From the NCBI GenBank assembly GCA_028571685.1, contig CM053144.1:101400171-101464170 (forward strand): a stretch of DNA of 64,000 nt, in the 5' to 3' direction. Position numbers and translations under genes: made by a program. Shown here piece by piece: positions 42,990 through 53,574 of this stretch. Below the pieces are notes generated by a model. That model saw only the letters and a list, made by a program, of their open reading frames with translations, had not been told where the DNA came from and did not search any database. Within the stretch, counting starts at the first letter, position 1. Every line of letters begins with the position of its first letter. The stretch is from Heterohyrax brucei (taxonomy: Eukaryota; Chordata; Mammalia; Hyracoidea; Procaviidae).

Positions 42990-43310
42990 CTTTCCCTTTG
43001 TCCCTACTCCCGGGTCCTACTTACGCTAGCGTTTCACTTTCCCTTCGCCCCTACTTCCGGGGTCCTACTTACGCTAGCGTTTCACTTCTTCGGGCTGCTT
43101 GAAACTTTCCCTTTCCCCCTACTTCCAGGGTCCTACTTACGCTAGCGTTTCACCTTCCCTTCGCCCCTACTCCCGAGGTCCTACTTACGCTAGCGTTTCA
43201 CCTTCCCTTCGCCCCTACTCCCGGGGTCCTACTTACGCTAGCATTTCACCTTCCCTTCGCCCCTACTCCCGGGGTCCTACTTACGCTAGCGTTTCACTTC
43301 TTCGGGCTCC
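42990..43310 (-). repeat. leader tandem array: six units of 48 bp, each with GTAAGT
   Basis: CCTACTTACGCTAGC (plus strand) starts at 43,016, 43,064, 43,132, 43,180, 43,228 and 43,276. Spacings are 48, 68, 48, 48 and 48. The 68-bp step contains an extra CTTCTTCGGGCTGCTTGAAA, which also follows the last unit as CTTCTTCGGGCTCCTTGATT. On the minus strand each unit reads GCTAGCGTAAGTAGG, with a GTAAGT matching the 5' splice-site core. The array lies where a retroviral major splice donor is expected, between primer-binding site and gag. The 71-codon plus-strand frame across it is an artefact of the 16-codon period. Confidence 0.92.
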
Positions 43311-43326
43311 TTGATTGAAGAGTGGT

Positions 43327-43344
43327 TCCCCATACGGGCCTCCA
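43327..43344 (-). other. putative primer-binding site
   Basis: The minus strand reads TGGAGGCCCGTATGGGGA two bases after the CA of the 5' LTR. TGG at this spacing is standard. The rest does not match any tRNA end that I can assign; a diverged lysine-type site is the nearest guess. Confidence 0.65.
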
Positions 43345-43346
43345 CT

Positions 43347-43650
43347 TGTCGCTGCCTAACTGTCCGCTGGTGGAAAGAAGACAGGACACACGGATGCAAG
43401 CTGCCTTGCAGGTTGCTTACTTTATTACTATTATATTCTCCTCTCCTGGTGCTTGCTCAATTTATAGCCTAGATTCCTCCAATCCTCATGTGCCACGCTC
43501 TCCCAAGATGGAGGCCCACAATAGGCTAGCGGGAAGCCACTGCCCACAGGCATGCGCCATGAAAGCCCTAGGTCTGCTAAACAAGGGTGTGGTTGGGGTG
43601 CTGTTCTGGCCCGGAGTGCCATCTTGGGCCATCATGTCCCGCTTACCACA
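43347..43650 (-). repeat. 5' LTR of the provirus
   Basis: Same ends as the 3' LTR, with TATAAA complement at 43,461-43,466 and AATAAA complement at 43,421-43,426. Roughly 95% identical to the 3' LTR, with a 2-bp length difference in the T/A-rich stretch beside the polyadenylation signal. Confidence 0.93.
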
Positions 43651-43656
43651 CAGAAC

Positions 43657-44878
43657 AAGGAAAGCTCAGGTATATTCTCTCTCAACATACTAATCTGTGG
43701 ATTGTGTTCATCTGGGATCAAACCAGATACAGGAGACATTTACACACTGGAAAAGTGAAATTCAATGTAATTATTTATAAAAAGCAAAGAGTAAACAATA
43801 ACAACATATTCTCAAAAGAAAAACACCCTTCCCAAATCACTTGTGTCCATTTTTATGTCACTGAGCAGACAAGCCATGGATTTGATCAGATGATGTGTTC
43901 ATGTCACCACTACCTTCAACTAACACTATGCTGCCTGGGAGGTCTGTACGGCTCTTAGGACTTCTGCTCTGCCATCGGGCCTTGCTGGGCCTTTTCTTGC
44001 TAGCAGGAAAATCCCTGCAAAGGATCTCCTAAGCCTCTGTTTCTGGGCCTCTCTAGGCCTCTGTTGTTGGGACTTCCTATCCAAATCCACAGGGTTCTTT
44101 CTCTTGTTGCCACAGTACCTGGGCCCACTTAGTCCAAGGGCCCACATGGCTCTCATCATGCTGCCTAGGGGCGTGTATGTAGCCAAAGGCACACTCAGGC
44201 CTCTTGCTGCATGGACAAAATTTACAGCTTGTTAGTAGTAGGCAAACCTTTTGCACACAAGCTCCCAGTTCTCTCTCTGGGCCAGCGCACCACTGCTGTC
44301 CCTATTTGTGGTCTGACCAGCTCATGGTTTCTCCATCTTCATTGTCACAACTCTTTCTTCTGCATCAAGGTGATTTTTGGTGCAGGGGTCCAACAGCTAT
44401 GCTCTGCTCCAGACTCTTCTTGGTGGTAGTGAGGTCGCCACATATCTTTGTGGAATTGGTTCTTACATAAGCCTGGCAGAGTATCAAAAGCATGTACCCT
44501 AATCGGACTGCAACAGGCCCTATCTTATTAGATAGATTTTCAAATGCCTATCTGTATAGGAAGTTGACCAAACCCTTGCAACCCGGTGGCCTAGCCAATC
44601 ATTTTGTGGGAGGTCCAAGACCCTGGCTAGAAAAGCCATATGAAAGTGATTTCATTGCATCACCATAGCTCCAACAGCTTCTACTACCAGTAAGCAAAAC
44701 TCTCTTGTGGCTCTCTACATTGACCTATCCTCCCAGATTTTGGGGTGACAGATGCCATGTAACCTCTGATGTATCCAATAAAAGTCACTGATTTTGAATT
44801 TAGTATTTTGTTGTTGTAATACGAACAGGAGTAGTGACTTCCATAATGAACAACAAATAAAATGCAATCCTAATCAAA
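43657..44878. other. unassigned block between provirus and right inverted-repeat arm
   Basis: 43,657-43,900 is AT-rich. 43,920-44,760 is clearly less AT-rich and ends with CAATAAAAGTCACTGA (a polyadenylation-like signal at 44,779-44,784). An 88-codon minus-strand frame (43,926-44,192) is basic (GNKRKN, REAQKQRLRRS) but unrecognised. It may be an old LTR or a retrocopy. No proof either way. Confidence 0.35.
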
Positions 44879-45275
44879 ATTCCAATAGTATGCTTTTACC
44901 TTGATAGAATTTGACTGATTCTAAAATTTGTATAAAAATACAAATAACCTAGATTAACCAAAACAATTTTTAAAAAACAGAACAACGTTTGAGACTTTAA
45001 CTGCTTGACTTTAAGAACTTTTAGGAAGCTACGTTACTACCAGCACTGGCAAAAGGGTAGGCAAATAGAGTAATGGAATAGAGCAGAGTCTAGAAATATA
45101 GCTACATGTATAGCATTAACTGGTTTTTGACAAACATGCCAAAATAACTGAATGGTAAAAGACATATGGTACTGAAATAGCTGGATATCCATAGGCAAAC
45201 AACAAGAACCTAATATGACTATGTTATGTATTTATTATATCCATAAATTAATTCAAAATGGTATCATAGACCTAA
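44879..45275 (-). repeat. right arm of the long inverted repeat (L1 ORF2, plus sense)
   Basis: AATTCCAATAGTATGCTTTT at the left and GTATCATAGACCTAA at the right pair with the arm at 41,305-41,702. In L1 terms the sequence here is on the plus strand, opposite to the left arm. Confidence 0.9.
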
Positions 45276-45289
45276 GTTAACATAATTTT

Positions 45290-46480
45290 TCTTATCTGTT
45301 TTTCATTTTTTTTCCACTTTCATTTCCTTTTTTGGCTTTATTTGCTTTAAATATTCCATTTTATCTTCATATTGCCTTACAAGTTTCATTTTCTTTTTTA
45401 CTGGTTCCTTTATGAGTTGCCATTATTGTGACTTGTAACAGTCTACATTCAGCTAATATATCACTTCACACATAATGGAAGAACTGTATAATGGGAAAAT
45501 AGTATACCTCTGTTTTCACTCCTCCTGTCTTTTATACTGTTGTTACACCCATTTTGTATCTACATAGCTTACAAATCCCACAATACATTCTCATAGATTT
45601 TTGTTAAACAATTATGTTTTAAAGGCTTTTTTATTAGAAAATATGGCTTTCATGTTTGCATATGTATTTAACATTCCTGATATTCATGCCTTAATGCAGA
45701 TCTAAATTTCTGTTTGGTGTCCTTTTGTATTCCTCCTGTAGAACTTTCTATAACATTTGTTGTAGTGAATATGTGATGGCGATAAAATCTACTTGTATGT
45801 GGCTGGAAAAGTTTTTCATCCCCATTTTCAAAGAATACTTCAAAATATGATTTTTTTTCTTGTAGAATTTTAGAGATATTGTTCCATCGTATTCTGAAAA
45901 GAAGTCTCAGATTATACTTAACTTTCCCTTCCTGTATCTTTTTTCTCTGATTGCTTTTTAAATCTTTATTTTTCAATAATTTGATTATTACGTGCTTTGC
46001 TGCGGTTTTATTTGTGTATATCCTGCCTGATGTACTTATTGTTCTTCTTATATTTTTTTCTGACCTTTCCTTGGACTCTAAATATACTTTGATACTTTTT
46101 TCAGTCTTTTATTCCTTGTGTTCTTCATTTTGTAGCATCTAGTTCTATGATTTGAATATTAGTGCCTTTTCTACAATGTCTAAAGAGCTGCTAAAGTCAT
46201 TCACTGAATTTTTTAATTTAGGTATTGTATTTTTCACATTTAGCAGTTCTGTTTGTATCTTTTATACTTTTCTGTTTATCTTCTTATTACGTTCATGTTT
46301 TGCAATAAATTCTTGAACATATGTAATGAGTCATTTTCAAGCTCTTGTCTGCCAACTCTATCATCTTTGTAGCTCCCAGTTCTGTTTCTATTGACTGACT
46401 ATTATCCTAACGATTGATCACTCTTTTACTGGTCCTGTCATGTTTAGTAATTTTTAATCAAACACTAGGCATTGTTTTGT
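45290..46480 (-). repeat. old L1 5'-region fragment (minus strand)
   Basis: The minus strand has a 102-codon frame (45,668-45,976) and flanking text of the leader and first-ORF region of old mammalian L1s. AATCAAACACTAGGCATTG at 46,458-46,476 is also of that type. It is heavily diverged; the subfamily is not assigned. Confidence 0.55.
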
Positions 46481-46585
46481 CATCATAATGAATATCTCTA
46501 TTTTGTTGTGTGTGTACATGTATGTATGCTTTAAAGGCTACTGAGCATTGTTCTAATAAGTAGTTATTTGAGAGTACTAGAATTA

Positions 46586-46640
46586 ATGTTGTTGTTATTG
46601 TCAGTTGCCATTGAATTGTTCCCAACTCATGGTGACATTT
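46586..46640 (-). repeat. RTE/AfroSINE 3' end fragment
   Basis: TGTTGTTGTTATTGTCAGTT, GCCATTGAATTGTTCCCAAC, TCATGGTGAC is the complement of the shared SINE/RTE 3' end with a (TTGTTG) tail. Confidence 0.7.
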
Positions 46641-48034
46641 CAGCATTAATTTCCTGAAATGTGAAATATTTTGAGACATCAAAGGAGTAGGCTGGAAGAC
46701 AAATGGAATGTATCACTCATTCTTGTGTAAATGTCCTTGGAAAACAGGTCATAAATCTGGATTGAGAGATGCTATATTCTCAATTATATGCCACTTAAAT
46801 GAGACAAACATAAAAGAAACCATGGGAAGAAACATAAAGACTACTTAAACATCTTGAATAAAGTTCTATTTCTCAAAGAACTTTCTCCATAGTAGGAAAT
46901 CAGTAAGTCCAACATTTATGGGAAGTTTCAACATCAAAAGAGAACAGAATAGCAGCAATTGTAGGTCTAACCTTTTGAATGGCCTGTTCCTAAGTGAAAA
47001 TATTTAGTCATAGGATGTCAGCTGATGCTGAGGCAATCAATGCAAGTATTCTCAATGGCTGATGGGATTCTGATCTAACACAATAGCCTAGGAGCACAAA
47101 ATCATTCTTTACAGAAATGGGAGTCCATGCATAGTCATAAAATATGCTGCTTTTTAGATTATGCCGCCACATTCCCAACTCTACAAATGTAATTACCTGC
47201 AATTGTAGACTTTATATTTTTTTATCCTTGATAAAGTTTCAAGCAGAAATGACAAAAGCAGATTTTTAGAAGATGCTTCAACATGGAAATACAAAACTAA
47301 GCAGAGCAGAAGTACAACTTTTGAGTTCTCCAACAGCAGCACACATTTACCTTTGAATTAGGTCTTTAAAAATGTGATTTATTGTTTGACTGATTGATTG
47401 GACTGGATTTCCCCTGAGACGACATGGGGGCACACACACAAAAAAAAAAAACCTCACTATTCGTACATTACGAGCTTAAAATCATACACCAACTTAATTA
47501 AAGTTGGAAGGTAAAGCAGTTTATTGGTGGTCTTTTCCAAAATTCTATAATATGAACTAACGTAACTTATTCTATTTTTTCCAATATTTAAAATTCTTCT
47601 GAAGAAAGAGAGATGATTACATACATACACCAAAAACACAAAATTAGTTTTCCTATCTGAGCCACTTCTCACTGTGTCTAGCACAGTCTTATGACTCCTC
47701 ACTTCTTCTGTTTAAAGGAGACCAAGGTTAATAGTGGCCCATTCTCTGTCTGGTTACTGTTAAGTCCTCCCACTGATGAGTAGAGGCTGAATACCAAACT
47801 GCGCAGTATGTGCAGCGCAACTGAACATGGCCCATAGAACGCTCTGTAACCTTATTTAAAGTTTGAAATAAGCAGTCTCAGTGTGGAAAACAAACAGCAT
47901 TTCAAATTAAAGTGGTGAGACAGTAGCATTTCCTTTTCAGTAGGCTTTTAGATCCGTTGGTAAGTTGTATTTTAACACACAATGAAATTGCTACTGATAC
48001 ATATTTATTGGGATTCCGTGCATGATGTAAATAG
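46641..48034. other. no feature seen apart from an A-run
   Basis: Unassigned sequence. An ACACACAC plus A12 simple stretch lies at about 47,433-47,452. Confidence 0.5.
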
Positions 48035-48212
48035 CTAATTTGCTCTGCTGCTAACCAAAAGATGGGAGATTACAGTCCACCAGAGGCATCCCTAGAAGAA
48101 AGCCTTGGAGACTGGCTTCTGAAAAATCAGCCCTTGAAAATCCTTTGGAGTGTAGTTCTATCATGACCCACCTGGGGTTGCCATGAGTCTAATCAACTGA
48201 ACAGCAACTGGA
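48035..48212 (+). repeat. AfroSINE (plus strand)
   Basis: CTGCTGCTAACCAAAAGATG, GGAGATTACAGTCCACCAGA, GCCTTGGAGACTGGCTTCTG and TTGCCATGAGTCTAATCAAC, then TGAACAGCAACTGG. The head is partly degraded. Confidence 0.88.
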
Positions 48213-48451
48213 AAATATATTCATGGAGTTAAGTTTTTTTCCTAAGGTTGCAGGTGAAGCCATAGACTATTAATTCCCATAATCTGCTTTACAATCTCAT
48301 AGCTACACTCAGATCTACTCAGTGAGTTATCAAGAAGATGAAGCCATGAATGCAGATGTTTTGAAAGTTAGCTACTAGTTTCTAGACAGCTGTTCTAAAG
48401 GATTACTTACTTATTTATTTATCACATGTTAAAATACACACAGCAAGATAT

Positions 48452-48540
48452 GCTGCCAAGCCAAGTGCCATCGAGTCGGATTCAACTCATGGTGACCGTA
48501 GGGGCCAGGGTAGAACTGACCCCCAGAGTATTCAAGGAGC
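48452..48540 (-). repeat. AfroSINE with (CCAAG)n tail, 3' half (minus strand)
   Basis: GCCAAGCCAAGTGCCATCGA, GTCGGATTCAACTCATGGTG, ACCGTAG then GGTAGAACTGACCCCCAGAG. This copy links the (TTGGC)n tail to a longer AfroSINE body, so the short (TTGGC)n fragments in this window are truncated SINE 3' ends. Confidence 0.85.
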
Positions 48541-49696
48541 AAATTTCTATGTCTACTATTATTGAGTGACACTGGTTACATCCTTTTCCAAATTATCACA
48601 TCACCATCAACATAAACACATTGCTTCCTAAGCTTTTAGGATTTTAGCAACCTCAAAGTCAGTAAAAACTGAATGGGTAACTAGAAAGTAAAGATAGGGA
48701 AAAGGTCATTTCCAACTCCAGTGAGAAAGGATGTTCAGGATCCTTTAAAGATGAAGAACCTGAATAAGAGAGACCAAAACACTCCCGTAACTAGTTAAGC
48801 ATCCTAACTCACAGTTAAGCAGGTTCCCCACCAAAAATATACTTTCATTTTTATGGAAGCAACAGGCGATTCCTTAACAAAAATAAAAGATGTTATTCAA
48901 GAGAAAGTGGTTGTAATGACTTCTAAGTCCTATATGAGTCTCATAACCTTTCATTCAGTTCTCCTTGTCTTTTTGAGCTAGTCTATTGAATATATAAGAG
49001 GAAAATAATTTGCCTGAGAGGAAACAAAGATAAAAATGTGTTGCTGTAGTGATTATATTAGGCACATCACCAACACAGACTTTTCTGAAAACATAAATAT
49101 TTGTAACCAAGGATTCTCACTTGCACTCAAACAGAAGCATCAGATCAGATGGCTTCCTTTCTGCAGTATCAACATTTTCCATCTATCTTAACCATCTACC
49201 TAGGACCATACAACAAAAAAGGTAATGACACTTATGAAAACACAGTTATATAGAGAGAGAGAAATCAGTGTTTCACTGATCTAGAAGTATCAGTGTAAAC
49301 TGAAGGAAACAACAAATATTCTATTTTATGCATAAAAAAACCATTCTACTTGAGTAACTGAAATCAGTTTTAGCTGCTAGAATTTACTATTAGGAAATTT
49401 TTCATGAGAAAAGTGATATCTCAAATGGTGATTTCAAATTGCAAATAAAATACTGCAGCTGGAAAAATATACATATTGGAATTCATAAAATTCCCATGTC
49501 TCCTTGCTTGAAACAAATGTGGAAAAGCCATTAGGTTCTGTCATAATCTAAACTGAAGCCTGATATCTTTACCCTGTTGTTAATGTGGAAACAGTGACAA
49601 CAGGTTAAAAAACAGTTGCACAAGAGCAGTCTTCAGCTTGTAAAATACTAGAAGCTAAATATCCAGAGGAATTGAAACAAAAAAATATGCTATGAA
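48541..49696. other. no feature seen
   Basis: AT-rich sequence without recognised repeat or frame. Confidence 0.5.
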
Positions 49697-49902
49697 AATG
49701 GAGGCCTGGTGGCACCCAGTTATAACACTCAGCTAACTGAAAGGAAAGGTAGTTCCAATCCATCAGTTGCTCAGAAGGGGAAAAGATGTGGCAGTCAGCC
49801 TTCCATAAAGACATACAGCCTTGGAAACCCTGGGGTGGTTCTCTGTCCTACAGGGTGGCTATGAGTCAGAATCAACTAGATGACAACTGGTTTGGTTTGA
49901 TT
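49697..49902 (+). repeat. AfroSINE, full length (plus strand)
   Basis: GGAGGCCTGGTGGCACCCAG, AAAAGATGTGGCAGTCAGCC, TTCCATAAAGACATACAGCC, TTGGAAACCCTGGGGTGG and ATGAGTCAGAATCAACTAGA with a TGGTTTGGTTTGA tail. One of the best preserved copies here. Confidence 0.93.
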
Positions 49903-50290
49903 AGCATTGAAATACTATTAGTAGTATTAAATAGGTGATATTAATATAATTCTACTTTATGAATATGAAACAGGAAGTCACATTTAAAAGAATTTTCAGA
50001 AAATAATGTCTCTTTAAACAAGGACTTGTTGATACATAAAATAGAGTGACTGGGCCCAAGACTGTCTAACTATAAAATACATTCTTGCTTAATTTAGGAG
50101 GAATTCTAGGCTGAAAATCATTAATTATGTATTTTCTTGCTAACTACTACTTTTTGATACTATTAACTAGACTCCAAACTCTCAGGAATCCAGGGAAAAA
50201 TTATGTTTCAATCTTTATAAAAATATTATGAATTTGCTAGAAGAAGAAAATAACACAATGGAAAGATTAGTAGTTTATGAACAAGTGAAC
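49903..50290. other. no feature seen
   Basis: AT-rich sequence between an AfroSINE and a short SINE tail. Confidence 0.5.
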
Positions 50291-50332
50291 GCCATGAGTC
50301 GGATCCGACTCGACGGCACTTGGCTTGTCTTG
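50291..50332 (+). repeat. 42-bp SINE-tail fragment
   Basis: GCCATGAGTCGGATCCGACT, CGACGGCACTTGGCTTGTCT, TG. Apart from one tail base this equals the core of the 46-bp insert at 13,233. Flanks TGAAC and TGACC are only a weak candidate target duplication. Confidence 0.8.
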
Positions 50333-50537
50333 ACCCAATAAACCTAGTCATGAACCTCCCCAAATGAGGAAAGAAATAGGACAAGAAAACCACACATGAT
50401 GGATGACCTCTTTAGTAGACCTCAGAGAGAGAATGAAAATTGAGAAGGGGAGGAAAAACTTAACGAAATTCAGTCATAGAGTTGACTTTCAGTCTCGATT
50501 TGTTTTTTGTTTTGTTTTTGCCCTTTAGATAAATGTC

Positions 50538-50757
50538 CCATAAGCAAACAAACTTATTGCTGTCCAGTGGACATCTACGCATAGCAATCATATGGGACTG
50601 CCCATAAGATTTCCAAGAGTAGAACTTCCCTATAGGATTTCCTAGGCTGAAATTTTTAAAGAAGAAAACTGTTGGATCTTTCTTCCACAGAACAGCTGAT
50701 AGGTTTGAATGGCCAATCTGTGATTAGCAGCCAAGTGCTTAACCACCTGATACTAAA
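50538..50757 (-). repeat. AfroSINE (minus strand)
   Basis: AAGCAAACAAACTTATTGCT, GTCCAGTGGACATCTACGCA, TATGGGACTGCCCATAAGAT and CCAAGTGCTTAACCACCTGA: tail to head in reverse. Confidence 0.88.
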
Positions 50758-51462
50758 AAGTAAGTGTTATAAATAAGACCACTTAATTCAACTTTCACAT
50801 ATTTTGTTGGTTAGCTACAATAACTTTATTTTGCTAAAGTACATCAGGCTGACGTCCACTATAGGAAAAGAAAGCATAAATACAACCTTAGTTTTCTCCC
50901 CCAGGAAAGCATCCCTCAGCATGTTGGCAGTGAAAACATTAAATGGGAGCCTTCCCAATGCTGGGAGGGGGTGGGAAGAGGTGATCATTTAGTCAAAGGG
51001 TCAAGCACAGTAGAGATTCTTTTTGATAACAGTTTGCAGATTGGTAGGGATAAATAAGATATTCCCACAGAAAGGAGACAAGGAAACTGAATCTGAACTA
51101 TGTAAAAGGACATCTAAGCATCCACGAAACGAAGCGCCAGTTTATTGACTATTAGAAGCCCTGTGTTTGCTGCTCTGACTCCAAGTGCCCTGGCGTGCAT
51201 ATTCAACGTGCCTGGCCAGAATAAGACTCTGTTACGAACCTCTTCTAAAAGACAAAATTATATGACATCTTCTGTGACTTAGAAAATATAAAACACCACT
51301 AGACACCTTCTACATAGGATTATATTTTGTTTTACTGAATAATCAGCATAGTCAATTTTGATAAAATATATTTCACTTTGAGAAAAAAGAAATACGCATG
51401 AGAAATAAGTGTTTTCAGTAAAAGGAACATAGAGTAGTTAACAATCATACTTAGGTGGCTAT
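50758..51462. other. no feature seen
   Basis: Unassigned sequence; the 62-codon plus frame at 50,804-50,992 has no signature. Confidence 0.5.
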
Positions 51463-51663
51463 AAAACTCATGGCCACTGAGTCAACTCTGATTCATAGTG
51501 ACCCTATAAGGCAAAGTCAACCTGCCCAGTTGGCATTTCCAGGACTGCAACCTTCACAGAATCCGACTGCCCCATCTTTCTCCTAACAGAGTGCCTGGTG
51601 GGCTCAGCCTCCAAGCTGTGGGTCAACAGTCCAGCTCTTAACCACTGCACCACCAGGGCCTCT
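51463..51663 (-). repeat. AfroSINE, full length (minus strand)
   Basis: AAACTCATGGCCACTGAGTC, ATAGTGACCCTATAAGGCAA, CAGAATCCGACTGCCCCATC and TTAACCACTGCACCACCAGG. Head end at 51,663, next to the RTE that begins at 51,668. Confidence 0.92.
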
Positions 51664-51667
51664 TAAC

Positions 51668-53285
51668 TGAAGCTGTTGTTAGGTGCCATCGAGTTAATTC
51701 CCACTCCTAGCAACCCTATGCACAACAAAATGAAACACTGCCTGGTGCTACACCATCTGCTATGTTTGAGCCCACGGCTGCAGCCACTGTCTCAGTTCAT
51801 CTCATTGAAGGACCTTCTCTTTTTTGCAGAACCTCAGTTTTACCAAGTATGATGTCCGTATCAGGGAATTGGTCCCTCTTGACAACATGATCGAAGTATA
51901 TGAGGTAAAATTTTGCCATCCTGGCTGTACTTCTTCCAAGACAGATTTGTTTGCTCTTCTGGTGTTCCACAGTATAGTCAATATTCTTTGCCATCACCAT
52001 TATTCAAAGGCATCAATTCTTCTTTAGTCTTCTTTAATCACTGTCCAGGTTTCACACGTATACTAGGTGACCGCAAATACCATGGCTCAGGTCAGGCATA
52101 CCTCAGCCCTTTAAGTGACATCTTTGCTTTTTAACACTTTAATGAGAACTTTTGCAGCAGATTTGGCCCATGCAATGGGTCATTTGATTTCTTTACTGCT
52201 GCTTTCATGGGCATAGACTGTGGATGCAAATAAAATGAAATCCTTTATGACTTCAATTTCTCCATTACCATGATGTTGCTTACTGGTCTGGTTGTCAAGA
52301 TTTTTGTTTTCTTTATGTTGAATTGTAATCCATAATGAAAGCTGTGGTCTTTGATATTCATCCATAAGTGCTTCAAGTCCCTTCACTGTCAGCAAGCAAG
52401 GTTGCATCATCTGCATCACACAGGTTGGTAGTGAGTCTGCCCCCAATCCTGACACTCTCTTCTTCATATAGTCCAGTTTCTCAGATTATTTTCCCAGCAT
52501 ACAAGTTGAATAAGTATGGTGAAAAGACATAACCCTGATGCACACCTTTCCTGACTTTAAAACATGTAGTCTTTTCTTGTTCAGTTTGAACAACTACCTT
52601 TTGATCTGTGCACAGATTTCTCACGAGCACAATTAAGTGTTCTGGAATTTCCATTTTGCACAATGTTATCCGTAATTTGTTATGATCCATACAGTTGAAT
52701 GCCTTTACACAGTCAATTAAACACAGGTAAACATCTTTCTAGTATTCTTTGCTTTCAGCCAGAATCCATCTGACATCAGCAATAACATCCTTCATTTCAT
52801 ATTGTCTTCTGAATCTGACTTGAATGTCTGTCCATTCCCCATCAATGTACTGCTTTATTTCCTTTTGAATGATCCTCATAAAAATTTTACATGTGTGATA
52901 TTAATAACTTTGTTTGATAATTTGTTGGATTCTGTTGGGTCACCTTTCTTTGGACTGGGTACAAATATGAGTGTCTCCCAGTTGGTTCATTAGGTAGCTG
53001 TCTTCCAAATGTCTTGGTATAAATGAGTGAATGCTTCTAAAGCTGCATTTTTTGTTGAACACCTCAGTTGATATTCTGTCAGTTCCTGGACCCTTGTTTT
53101 TCACTAATGCCTTGAGTGTAGCTTGGATCTCTCCCTTCAGTACCATCAGTTCTTGATCATATGCTACCTCTTAAAATGGCTGAATGCTGACCAATTATTT
53201 TTGGTGCAGTGCCTCTGGATTCCTTCCACCTTCGTTTGATGCTTCCTGCATCATTTAATATTTTCTCTGCAGAACATTTCAATAC
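51668..53285 (-). mobile_element. 5'-truncated RTE LINE (minus strand), about 1.6 kb
   Basis: The plus-strand left end, AGCTGTTGTTAGGTGCCATC, GAGTTAATTCCCACTCC, is the complement of the RTE 3' terminus. The reverse transcriptase follows backward: GCATCATCTGCATCACACAG encodes DADD where YADD is expected, and GTTGAATGCCTTTACACAGT covers the FIDYAKAF region. It extends to about 53,285 (TTGCAGTATTGAAATG on the minus strand). It is broken into short frames. It is the longest uninterrupted RTE here. Confidence 0.92.
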
Positions 53286-53574
53286 TGCAACTCAAGGCAA
53301 GTATTTGGGGGTGGGGCATGATATGTGAACTGAACTGGATGCCAAGGTTCCCTTGGCAACTCTTAAGTCCACTTTCACAGTTACTTCTAATCTAGAATGT
53401 CTCACCCCTCACCCAACCTATTACAGGTTATTTTCCCTTATCTTATTTTCCCTTGAAGATCCCCTCTATCACCTCTATTCATTACTTCCTCAGACTGAGT
53501 GATCCCCAAACACAAGAGCTTATTGGATATAATGGGAGAAACAGAAACAGTAGCAGCAACAGCTAATACAGAGT
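53286..53574. other. no feature seen
   Basis: Short unassigned stretch. Confidence 0.4.

Larger units (their letters stand above)
41765..43650 (-). mobile_element. internally deleted class II (betaretrovirus-like) endogenous provirus
   Basis: Order on the minus strand: 5' LTR (43,347-43,650), putative primer-binding site (43,327-43,344), leader with six 48-bp repeats (about 42,990-43,310), start of pol integrase (about 42,727-42,910), end of env TM (42,314-42,739), polypurine tract (42,067-42,079), 3' LTR (41,765-42,066). A CAGAAC duplication flanks it. At 1.9 kb it lacks gag, protease, reverse transcriptase, most of integrase and the env surface unit. The two LTRs differ at about 16 of 303 positions by eye, so it is a fairly old insertion. 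It codes for nothing functional. Confidence 0.93.

Noticed and set aside
43016-43290. Regular 48-bp repeats as a possible CRISPR array
   Set aside because: The repeats are contiguous without unique spacers, the host is a mammal, and they lie inside a provirus leader.
43099-43314. 71-codon plus-strand frame encoding a 16-residue repeat
   Set aside because: A 48-bp period keeps one frame open by arithmetic, and the frame is antisense to the provirus.
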